A stretch of DNA of 64,000 bases, taken from NCBI GenBank assembly GCA_963971405.1, contig OZ020492.1:6758001-6822000 (forward strand), in the 5' to 3' direction. The notes beneath the pieces were generated by a model. The model saw only the letters and a list, made by a program, of their open reading frames with translations. It was not told where the DNA came from and ran no database searches. Of the stretch, positions 55,390-64,000 are shown piece after piece. Position numbers and translations under genes: made by a program. The DNA comes from Psococerastis gibbosa (lineage: Eukaryota > Arthropoda > Insecta > Psocodea > Psocidae). Numbering within the stretch: the stretch's first letter is position 1; each line of letters opens with the position of its first letter.

Positions 55390-56607
55390 CTTGGCAATGT
55401 CCTAGCCAACCTACTCCTACAGCCCTACAATAGGCTGTCTACGAAGTGCAAACTATAATTTGACACCAGTGGAGTTTTAATGTTTCAGAACAGAAAGGGG
55501 TTAACTGGTACTTTTTCAGACGTTCAATTTAACATTAAGAGTTAGTGTGGTGGTTGAAATAAACTTGGCAAAGTCCTAGCCAACCTACTTTTACAGCCCT
55601 ACAATAGGCTGACCACAAAGTGCAAACTATAATTTGACACCAGTGGAGTTTTAATGTTTCAGAACAAAAAAGGGTTAACTGGGACTTTTTCAGACGTTCA
55701 ATTTAACATTAAGAGTTAGTGTGGTGGTTGAAATAAACTTGGCAAAGTCCTAGCCAACCTACTTTTACAGCCCTACAATAGGCTGTCTACGAAGTGCAAA
55801 CTATAATTTGACACCAGTGGAGTTTTAATGTTTCAGAACAGAAAGGGGTTAACTGGGACTTTTTCAGACGTTCAATTTAACATTAAGAGTTAGTGTGGTG
55901 GTTGAAATAATCTTGGCAAAGTCCTAGCCAACCTACTTTTACAGCCCTACAATAGGCTGTCCACAAAGAGCAAACTATAATTTGACACCAGTGGAGTTTT
56001 AAGGTTTCAGAACAGAAAAGGGTTAACTGGGACTTTTTCAGACGTTCAATTTAACATTAAGAGTTAGTGTGGTGGTTGAAATAAACTTGGCAAAGTCCTA
56101 GCCAACCTACTTTTACAGCCCTACAATAGGCTGTCCACAAAGAGCAAACTATAATTTGACACCAGTGGAGTTTTAAGGTTTCAGAACAGAAAAGGGTTAA
56201 CTGGGACTTTTTCAGACGTTCAATTTAACATTAAGAGTTAGTGTGGTGGTTGAAATAAACTTGGCAAAGTCCTAGCCAACCTACTTTTACAGCCCTACAA
56301 TAGGCTGTCCACAAAGAGCAAACTATAATTTGACACCAGTGGAGTTTTAAGGTTTCAGAACAGAAAAGGGTTAACTGGGACTTTTTCAGACGTTCAATTT
56401 AACATTAAGAGTTAGTGTGGTGGTTGAAATAAACTTGGCAAAGTCCTAGCCAACCTACTTTTACAGCCCTACAATAGGCTGTCCACAAAGTGCAAACTAT
56501 AATTTGACACCAGTGGAGTTTTAATGTTTCAGAACAAAAAAAGGTTAACTGGGACTTTTTCAGACGTTCAATTTAGCCTTTAGAGTTAGTGTGGTAGTTG
56601 AAATAAA
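55390..56607 (+). repeat. Satellite array: 7 units of exactly 174 bp
   Basis: Units start with CTTGGCAA at 55390, 55564, 55738, 55912, 56086, 56260 and 56434; the array stops after seven complete units (1218 bp). Each unit carries CCTAGCCAACCTACT, GACACCAGTGGAGTTTTAA and GTTAGTGTGGTGGTTGAAAT. Units 4, 5 and 6 share AAAGAGCAAAC and TTTTAAGGTTTC and are nearly identical; units 1 and 3 share TCTACGAAG; units 2 and 7 share AAAAAAGG-type changes. No reading frame persists because the unit contains stops in every frame. Confidence 0.98.
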
Positions 56608-56834
56608 AGGTATACATTAACAAAATGGATGGCTTACGTAGAAGAAAAACTGTTTGTAACTCGAGGCAGGTCTTTGGGTGTAATTAATTGTAAGACGTGC
56701 TCCGCTCTTTGAAAAGTCGAAACGGAAATCACAAGATCTACGAATTACTACAGCCTCTCAACTTCGGCTCTCTTGGCTTCGACGGTGGAATTTCAATATA
56801 ATTAGGCCTACACAGACTCAGATGATGAAACTGA
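56608..56834. other. Unassigned stretch
   Basis: Nothing recognised. Confidence 0.35.
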
Positions 56835-57000
56835 ATAATTTCGGGCTAACAAGCCGTGGTCGATCTAAACAAATCCAAACGTTTCGTAAACAGCTTCGGT
56901 GCGGGGCTTCCAAGGTACAATCGTCGAAGTCTGCAGATGCCGTCTGCAGCTGTGGACGAAACGTTTGTAACTGCGTTAACATTACCTCGAATTCTCATAT
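56835..57000. repeat. Fold-back family F, copy
   Basis: GGGCTAACAAGCCGTGGTCG, AATCCAAACGTTTCGTAAAC and an inverted GGACGAAACGTTTGTAACTG surround CTGCAGATGCCGTCTGCAG. Same plan as 44264-44510 but diverged. The three short frames here are arm-derived. Confidence 0.7.
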
Positions 57001-57022
57001 TCCACCATGTTAAATATTTTTT

Positions 57023-57840
57023 GCTTTCCACTTTATACGTAGTATAAGGAAAGCTTTGTGATGGTCCAAATTTGCGATTCCGAGATTTCAACGGATTTAC
57101 ACGTTTTCAGGTCCCAGGAACCCAAAAAAGTGTTTTTTACGAAATGTCTGTCTGTCTGTCTGTCTGTCTGTCGCTCTGTCTGTCTGTCTGTTAATCGATT
57201 TCCAGGCAAACTACTCAGTCGATTTTAATAAAATTTAGCATGTAGGTTCACAAAAATCATAAATCGAGATCATTTTTTTTTATTTTGGGCTAACTCAATT
57301 TTGGGGGGTTTTATTCTCAAAAACGGCTCCAACGATTTCTCTTAAATGCACATATATTGTAGTCGTTATTAATGTTAATAAAATGCGGAGGGTCACTTGC
57401 CCCTTGATAGTTTGCTTCTGGGGGTAAAAAAATAACAATAACTCATTTTTCATGAAAAATGAATAAAAAGTAATTTTCCTGCGGATCCTTTCTATCGATG
57501 ATTTTTTGTAATTTTGAAATTGAGTAACGAAACCGGACAGGCTGCTTTCCCAAAAATTATTTGGTTTTGTGCAAAAAATGTTTTTTGAAAAAAATGATAG
57601 AAAATTCACGCTCAAATGCATTGTATGCCCTGTCATAATTACTGTGTGGTAATGTGTTGGTCTGACCTATCCATACTTTACCTCACCTCAAGTTAGGTCA
57701 GGTGGACACCCCCCCCCCCCCCCCCCCCGAGATATCCGAAATTTAACCATAAGAAAATTATTTAACATGAAATTACTCATTTTCTCCATCCACTAATTGA
57801 TAAATTGGAAAGCGTGTTCGAGTAAACTCGGACCGGTTCT
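57023..57840 (+). repeat. Repeat A, copy 13 (full length)
   Basis: GCTTTCCACTTTATACGTAG to CTCGGACCGGTTCT. (GTCT)n at 57146-57192 and a C-run of about 20 at 57709-57728. The segment with two A-runs near the G-tract is deleted (TTTTATTCTCAAAAACGGCT). Confidence 0.95.
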
Positions 57841-58124
57841 TATTATTTGCAACAGCTCTTTATAGCCTACTGAGTCTTCCCTATGCCAACGACCTCCTTG
57901 CTTTTTCGGACAGCTTTGTTGTTGTTTCCGCATGAATTTTGGGCGCTGGCAAACTGTTATCTGTCCTCAATGTTAACTTACACCAGCCGATATATGCATT
58001 GCATATTATGCAACAGACTTGGGCCCAACTGAACCAAGCTTGTACGCGAGTCCTGTAAATTCATGGTCTAAGCCCTAAGGGATTCTTCTTTTTGAAGAGA
58101 ACTACCCTAGGCTATAGGGGGAAT
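57841..58124. other. Unassigned stretch
   Basis: Nothing recognised. Confidence 0.35.
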
Positions 58125-58127
58125 TTA

Positions 58128-58529
58128 GGCGCGGTTTCCACCGACCGGCTAGGGCTAAATACAAATACGGTGACGTGGTAACAGACATTCAAGACTTAGG
58201 CGGGGTTTCCACCGACCTCGCATTGCAGAATGCAAATGTCATTGACGGAAATTAGAATTTTTCTTTTTATAGAAATCTATTGAAATGTTTGTACTTAACG
58301 TATCCATCCCATGACGCCATTTTTCAATTTTAATTTTAGTTTGTTTGGTGATTTTACTCTATGGTCATTGATCAATTTTAACTATGGCATAGAGGAAAAC
58401 AAACATTTCCGTCAATGTCATTTGCATTCTGCAATGCGAGGTCGGTGGAAACTCCGCCTAAGTCTTGAATGTCTGCTACCACGTCACCGTATTTATATTT
58501 AGCCCTAGCCGGTCGGTGGAAACTGCGCC
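58128..58529. mobile_element. Composite Harbinger-like MITE, copy 2
   Basis: TTA lies directly outside both ends (58125-58127, 58530-58532). Arms of about 130 bp are inverted with few mismatches and contain the end motif twice: GGCGCGGTTTCCACCGACCG at the outer end and GGCGGGGTTTCCACCGACCT 71 bp inside. The 130-bp spacer is AT-rich. The 63-codon frame at 58311 spans spacer and arm and is not a gene. A 3-bp TTA duplication is the PIF/Harbinger signature. Confidence 0.92.
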
Positions 58530-58532
58530 TTA

Positions 58533-59614
58533 AGTGGACTAACCGAGATGCGAGACGTCAAATGAATTAACGTTGGGGGCTCCTAGCTATGAAGTAAGAT
58601 TAGGTAATACAAGTTGGAGGCTGTCTTCACAGAACGCCCACTCCTTAATTTTTCTTCTTAGCTTCGCTGGAATCTGACAAATTAACGTCATATTATTTCA
58701 CTGAAAATACCCAGCGGATTAACTATAACTCTTACATAGGCTTAAGGCTCAACTATGATGGCCCGCGACCGTACACAGTATGGACTCTATCAAAAAATTG
58801 CAGCAAATGTGTGAGTCGAACCTACAACCTTCCGGTTGTAAGTCAGAGTGTCTCTCACTTCACAATCTAATACAGTCGTTTGTACTGACTGACCTATTTC
58901 CATCTTTACGAGAGCCTAACTCTAAACTTGGCGCGTGACCTTCAGTCCTCGCACGATTGAGGTGCTAAAAATCGCGCAATCTTTCCACCAGCAGCTAATA
59001 TGCGAGCAGTAGCCAAATGTAGTTACTCGTGCATACACCTGTAAATGGATTGTTTTCGTAAACCTGTTTCACAGTGATTATGTTATAATGTGAGTATCAA
59101 AAGTGACCTGTGGCTTTTTGGCGCGAAAAATTTCCATTTGGTAAAGCATTGGGCTTAACGAACACTAGAAGCACCTAACAGCCTTGGCTGGCGACGGAGA
59201 CCGCAGGACCGAGCAGGCTTGCCCGATGTGGCAAAACAGGCCAAGCCCTAATCGCATGTACGATGACCGCACCAAAGCGATTAGCGTTATAGAAGACTTG
59301 AAAACATCATCCAATAATATCCCTTATGTGCAAATCTTCGATTCAGCAAACTGTTTGCTAAGTAAACTCCAAGCGTGTTCCATAACTTGTAAGAAGGAAT
59401 TTCTGGGTTATATGGACCGGATCAGAAGTTTTCTTATTTATTTTGTTCCTATCGTATTTCATATTTTTTGATTTTTTTAATGTGTTAAATGGGTTCCAGT
59501 TTCCCATTTTAGTTTTTCATTCTTGGAGCTTCTTGCACTTCATCACTTCTTCCCATAGATTCAACATCATCTTCAATCATTTGTTTCTAATTCGTCATTT
59601 CTCTTTCCTTGCAG
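58533..59614. other. Upstream of the exon; one tRNA-like antisense remnant
   Basis: At about 58790-58865 the minus strand reads GACTTACAACCGGAAGGTTG then TAGGTTCGACTCAC, an anticodon-arm and T-arm of a SINE1-like, Val-type tRNA-derived head. A GC-richer patch at 59180-59280 could be an upstream non-coding exon but has no clear donor. The 95-codon frame at 59184 is unrecognised. Confidence 0.4.
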
Positions 59615-59629
59615 AGCTCTCTGGAGGGG

Positions 59630-59819
59630 ATGGGGGCCACGCGAAAGCTTTGGCTGGTCATTGTGGCGTGCGGGTGCGTGCTGATGTTACAGTACCACCT
59701 GTCTACCAACACGACAGCGCCATCTCACGGCAGCCTGACCAAGACAGAGCTGAGCGAGGCATTCCTGCAGTCTGCGATAGCGCGGCTGCAAATGGACACT
59801 TCTATGTTAAACGCTGTCG
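59630..59819 (+). CDS. First coding exon of a predicted type II membrane protein (partial)
   Basis: The exon runs 59615-59819: it follows a pyrimidine tract and CTTGCAG acceptor, and ends at CG|GTAAGTAG, so the next intron is phase 1. The ATG at 59630 has G at -3 and +4. The 63 visible codons begin MGATRKLWLVIVACGCVLML: two basic residues then a hydrophobic segment (about 7-20), as in a signal anchor. They continue through an N-glycosylation sequon (N27-T-T) into a predicted amphipathic helix (about 37-60). This layout of short cytosolic tail, one membrane segment and stem is typical of Golgi glycosyltransferases and sulfotransferases, but no catalytic part is present, so the family is not known. 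Upstream frame is open to the splice site, so an earlier start is possible. Base composition is clearly GC-richer than the flanks. Confidence 0.7.
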
Positions 59820-59867
59820 GTAAGTAGCCAATAAGGTAGCTCTCAAGCTCAGTATACTGCAATTAGA

Positions 59868-60035
59868 AAGGCTTTCACGGCTGGAGTCATATGATGTAGC
59901 AGTAAAACCCAGGCTGATATACCGCGGTATCTGTAAGCGTACTTCCACATGTTTCGTCGATATCTGCGGTCGACATCTTCATTGATCCTTCGTAGACTTC
60001 TAAGATTGAATCTCGGATGGTCAGTAGGATCTGTT
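59868..60035. repeat. Fold-back family F, partial copy in the intron
   Basis: AAAGGCTTTCACGGCTGGAG start, then CCGCGGTATCTGTAAGCGTA, TTTCGTCGATATCTGCGGTC and TCTAAGATTGAATCTCGGAT, in the order of 44264-44510. It lies about 50 bp after the splice donor of the exon. Confidence 0.72.
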
Positions 60036-60807
60036 TGGGCAAAAGGTTGTGCACTAATATTTATACTAGAAGAAGGGGTGGGGACTGAAGGTATCCTGGT
60101 CCGTGATTGGCTCGCTGCTAACTCTTGATGGTGGCATTCTCTTCGTTATTGTTGCTGTTGTTATTTTGTTCAGGACAGGAAACCATATTATGGCATGCTC
60201 TGGAAAATGTAAAAAACAAACGCCGTAGCAAGACCCCCCACAGTCAAAGCCTGAGGGCTGGTAGGGGGTTCTCTTCACAATTAAGTATTATTGTTAATAT
60301 CTTTCCTTAATTTAAATGTAACTATTTCCCATTTTGAAATTCTTCTCATGATTTTCTTATTTCCACTTTCCCGAAATTGACATTTGTTCAGTTAAATAAA
60401 TAATCAAAACCCAATTGATGTTTAATTGAGACCAAATTATTTTCTTTGCTAGCGAATATACGTACTATATAGATTTGAAATAAATTTGTGCGGAAATTTC
60501 AAGATAGCTGTTTGAAAATTCTAATTGTGAGGATGCATGGGAGCGGATATGGGCAAAAGGGGGGATTAGGTAGGCATGGAAAATTCCGAACCCTTTTCAA
60601 TTGTCTTTCCCGTTTTCCCACGGTGCTAGTTTCTATGGAAATTCGAGTCATGACATGTGTCAGGAATTTTGACTAACCTGACATTACGTTTTTCAAACCG
60701 TTGCTTTCAAAATTAGTTTTTTTATAATTTGTGAACTGTGGCCAGCACGTTTGCCTGAATCTGTAACCAGTGCCGGATTTACCTAATAAGCCCAATAAGC
60801 CCTGATT
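60036..60807. other. Unassigned, probably intronic
   Basis: No recognised feature. If the exon at 59630 is real, this lies in its downstream intron. Confidence 0.4.
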
Positions 60808-60950
60808 AAATTAAATAAATAATAAATAAATAAGGACTTTTTATTGTTTCTATAAGCGGTTCCCGCAGCAGCCCCCGGCTGCTGACTCCACCCCTTGCGC
60901 CTGCGGCGGGCGGCCTCGCATTGGGCATTACGCAGCTCGCCCCTTCTATC
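60808..60950 (-). mobile_element. GC-rich body joined to a SINE1-type terminus
   Basis: Minus strand: GCAGCCGGGGGCTGCTGCGG (itself a hairpin), then ATAGAAACAATAAAAAGTCC and (TTTA)n. The last 30 bp equal the end of SINE1, but the rest of the SINE1 tail (GCTAGGTTGGC) is replaced by an unrelated GC-rich sequence. Confidence 0.6.
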
Positions 60951-61711
60951 CTATTCTTTCTATTCCTTAAAATTACCTGAATGCATAATTTCAACAACAA
61001 AACCATTTAAAACACTCCAAATAAAACAATAACCGGTGACAAACATAATTGACGCTTCACTGAAAAGTCATAAATAGTGGTCAAGAAGTAAATTATGTAT
61101 CATAATATTCCTTAAATTTTCAATATGTCACGAAGCAAATAATCTATTAATGAGGTTCTGTAGGGACAGTTTTGGTCACTAGGTTCGCTGATGACAAACC
61201 GATATCCATATTATTCAAAATGGCCGCCGTTTGCATGCGAAAACTAAGCTCGTAGCACCTAATTAAATATTTTAATATTTTTTATAATATTTTTACTATG
61301 CCTGGACCTTATTTCGCTGCATATAATTTAATATATATATTCTCCATGATTTATAGAAAAATATCACTTTAAAATAAGACGTAATTAAAAATCATTTTAA
61401 AATAGTATTGAGGCTTATGGAAAAATCAACGCTTTGATATCATTGCAACTGGTGCTGCCATCTACAAAATGACGCCACAAATGAACCCCATTCCACACTC
61501 GAAAGGGGATTCGATCTGCTGCCACGACAAAACTGCGCGCGAGAAAAATGTTTGAAATTTGTTTTTTTTTTCGCGGATATATGACTGATGCAAAAATTAG
61601 ATAAAAACAATCTTTGATGCGGATTATATATCATGCTAAAATTTCAGCTCGATCGGTGCAGAACTTTTTGAGTTTTTGAAGCGTACACAAACGGAATGAA
61701 CATTTATATAT
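60951..61711. other. Unassigned; possible intronic sequence
   Basis: CAGCTCGATCGGTGCAGAAC at about 61647 followed by (TA)n resembles the old 'phrase' repeats (types A and C) in style, but no second copy is seen. Rest unassigned. Confidence 0.35.
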
Positions 61712-61810
61712 ATATATATATAGATTACTAAGCGAACCTAGTGGAGTTAGGGCAATAAAGCCCTCTCTTACACGCAACTAGGAAGGCCCGGGACTACCAG
61801 CTTTACTTGA
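61712..61810 (-). mobile_element. SINE1, tail fragment
   Basis: Minus strand keeps GGTCCCGGGCCTTCCTAGTT-like sequence (with changes) and CCTAACTCCACTAGGTTCGC, then meets (TA)n rather than (TTTA)n. Both ends truncated. Confidence 0.85.
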
Positions 61811-62069
61811 CTTAGGGCCACGACGCACCTATATTGGCATATATTAATAAAAATAGGCTTACTGTGTAATATTAATTTTTTTTTTCCTTTTAAGTTCTTT
61901 CCTACTTTGACGGTTTGAATACGAACCCTACTACTCACAATTATTATCTCTTGTTATATTTTTTAAAAAATTGCCTCAAAATACGATACAACCAAGGTAC
62001 CAACCAGCAACCAATGCAGTAACTGAAGTCGATCAGAAGGTTTTCAAAACAAAATTTATTGGATAATAT
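61811..62069. other. Unassigned stretch
   Basis: Nothing recognised. Confidence 0.35.
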
Positions 62070-62241
62070 CGACTTCGATGGCTAGGTGGTAACGTGCTTG
62101 CACTTGTGCGAGTCTTTACACGCCATGCGATCGGAGACGTGTCGTAACTCAAGACGGGTACTAACCTACAGAGGCGACTGAAGAGGTCAATACATTCATA
62201 CATTCATTAAATTGTTTGTATGCGATTAATCTTAAAAAAAA
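62070..62241 (+). mobile_element. SINE2, full length
   Basis: CGACTTCGATGGCTAGGTGG head, TTGTGCGAGTCTTTACACGC, GAGACGTGTCGTAACTCAAG, GGTACTAACCTACAGAGGCG, TTGTTTGTATGCGATTAATC and poly(A). Confidence 0.92.
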
Positions 62242-62302
62242 ATCCCTAAAATGAAAATTTACTTTGTTCGAGTAGATCTTTAGATGTAGATGTTTAAAAT
62301 AC

Positions 62303-62525
62303 TTAAATAAATAATAAATAAATAATGACTATTTGTTTTATTGCTAAGCCAACCTAGCGGAGTTAGGGCTATAAAGCCTTCTCTTAAACTCAACTAGGAA
62401 GGCCCCAGACTACCTGCTTTACATGCCCTCCGAAGCATGGTCAGAAAATGTAGCAAGTGTGGGACTCGAACCAACAACCTTGCGGGTGAAAGTCAGAGTC
62501 CTTACCACTAATCTACATGTCCTGA
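62303..62525 (-). mobile_element. SINE1, full length, minus strand
   Basis: All modules present on the minus strand, including GACTTTCACCCGCAAGG, GGTTCGAGTCCC, AGGTAGTCTGGGGCCTTCC and (TTTA)n. Confidence 0.93.
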
Positions 62526-64000
62526 TAAATGTGCTATTTGCGCCTACATTTTCGAAAATGCTCCCCGTACCCTCTTGTTTTTCGCAATAATATGTCTGTA
62601 ATATAGCTTTCTTCGTTGAAATACATTAGCTATAAATGCCCAAAAAATTAATATTTCCCACTGATGTTTAAAATAATTTCCCCCAGGGGAGACCCCCGCA
62701 TCTCTGCCACATCGCGCCCCTGACTAAACCCCAAAATGGTGTCCAACGACAATAAAAGACGAGAGTGCGAATTTATCCATTGCCAGTGCGACAGAAATTT
62801 CATTTAAATTAAATTAAAGTTTTTGACCCCCAACAATAATGTCTATTTTGAATCAAAAAATTAACGGTACCCAATGTAGAAATAAGATTATAAATTCACG
62901 GACATTATTTCCATAAAAACTATAAATACTAATAGAAATTTTCCCATGCTGTCTATAAAAAAACAAATATAAAGAATAACCAGCTGCAAAAAATCCTATT
63001 AATATCAAACAGAAGAAAATTTAACTTTCAAGAAATTAAAGAATTAATTAAGCCAATTTCTCTTAATATATTTAATGAAGGAGCTATGTTTATTACTCAA
63101 AATAAAAATCATCATGGCCCATTTATACAAAGCGATATTTTGATCAAAAAAACTATGCGTTAAGCTTATTATTTGTTTATATGCATAGTGTGAAGTGTCT
63201 TTGTAAGAGAATTCTACCAGGCTCTTAAACTGGGGACATTGCCTTATGTGAACCCAGAAAAACAACTTTATATTGTGTTTTTGCCGCTCGAAAAATTCCT
63301 GTGCGTTAATGGGCTACTGGGAAGAAATTTTTTCAACAAAAAATTAACTAGTCAAATTAAAGAAAGACATTAATTGATTCCTCCCTCCATCCACAGCCAC
63401 AAAAATTTAAATATGATAAGATGACAAACTGACAAGAAAGACGCTTCTGTAGTGAATTGAAAATTTGGTCTAAAATCAAGAAAACCTGTTAAAGAGCACT
63501 GAACCGATGTTATTTAATAGCAGTAAATCCGTTTAGTAAATTGGCTGTTAAGAAAAATATTTTGAAATTCTCCCTTAATAGCTCTCCCAGCTTACCGGGT
63601 AAATCCGCCGGCCCTGTCTGTGAGAAAGGAAACTCATTATTTTCTATATGGGTGATTTCGGCCCACTCTTACAATTGAACCATGGGTGTTTTTTTTAAAA
63701 AATAATAATGTAAAAATTATCAATTTTACTTAAAACAATTCTTTACACTTTTATCGAGATATGGGACTTGTCGTAATGATCGTAAATGCTGTAAACGGCA
63801 TCATGAAAATTCGGTTGAAAAAACCTGTGATCACCGTCAAATACCATTAAATATTGAAAGTCTAAACAAGTCTGCCTCCATTAAAACGGGAAACGCCAAG
63901 AAGAGCATGGCCATGCACAACTTAACAGTTTCAAATTTGTTTAGAACATTGTTCCATGCTAATCTCCTGTCGAATGTATCGCTAGTTAGGATCTTTGCAA
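62526..64000. other. Unassigned stretch to the window end
   Basis: AT-rich, no recognised repeat, RNA or exon. The 73-codon minus frame at 63044-63265 has no motif. Downstream exons of the gene at 59630 were looked for here without success. Confidence 0.45.

Noticed and set aside
55390-56607. CRISPR-like array
   Set aside because: The whole 174-bp unit repeats without unique spacers, and the setting is eukaryotic; it is a satellite.
59443-59823. 126-codon frame overlapping the exon
   Set aside because: It runs through the upstream intron and reads the exon in a different frame from the signal-anchor frame that fits both splice sites.

Overview
This window looks like eukaryotic, metazoan nuclear DNA, most likely from an arthropod, though the sequence does not identify the species. 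The reasons are its AT-richness, the lack of any long conserved open reading frame, one convincing spliced exon, and a dense load of animal-type transposon remains: tRNA-derived SINEs, non-LTR retrotransposon 3' ends with microsatellite tails, miniature inverted-repeat elements, a solo LTR and a 174-bp satellite. There are no operons, ribosome binding sites, CRISPR arrays or bacterial promoters to annotate.

Genes. The only gene evidence I trust is one exon near the right end (59615-59819). It has a polypyrimidine tract and AG acceptor, an ATG in good context, a 63-codon signal-anchor N-terminus and a GTAAGT donor in phase 1. It would begin a type II membrane (Golgi-enzyme-like) protein whose other exons I could not find. 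A much weaker candidate is a 35-codon, C-x4-C-bearing reading frame at 118-225 that resembles the start of a THAP-type zinc finger.

Repeats. The dominant element is an approximately 810-880-bp non-coding repeat, here called repeat A, with about twelve copies: 4339, 5771, 8054, 8698, 10258, 13178, 27001 (diverged), 37703, 43075, 47334, 53740, 54650 and 57023. It starts with a small hairpin, carries a (GTCT)n tract and a G/C-homopolymer tract, and ends in inverted sequence matching its start. Two SINE families are interspersed. SINE1 is derived from tRNA-Glu(UUC) and ends in (TTTA)n; SINE2 has a degenerate tRNA-like head and a poly(A) end. A truncated LINE (6279-7290, minus strand) ends in the same roughly 85-bp tail as SINE1 and is the likely source of its mobility. 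A second LINE type (3490-4121, 12840-13150, 40665-40850) has a 3' hairpin with compensating base changes between copies.

Layout. 1-4300: LINE and SINE remains with a LINE nested in a SINE1. 4300-14200: repeat A cluster, partner LINE and a nested 242-bp insertion. 14200-25000: hAT-type and Harbinger-type MITEs, a 248-bp tandem repeat and SINEs. 25000-37000: sparse SINEs, old dispersed repeats and LINE C-termini. 37000-48200: repeat A copies, hAT-type MITE, solo LTR, inverted tRNA-like pair and a 272-bp duplication. 48200-58600: more SINEs, the 174-bp satellite and a composite MITE. 58600-64000: the spliced exon and further SINEs.

Nothing here amounts to a new multi-gene system. The most interesting items are the repeat A family, the SINE/LINE shared tail, the covarying LINE hairpin, the composite MITE and the nested insertions with readable target-site duplications. 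Boundaries of repeats were set by eye and may be off by several bases.
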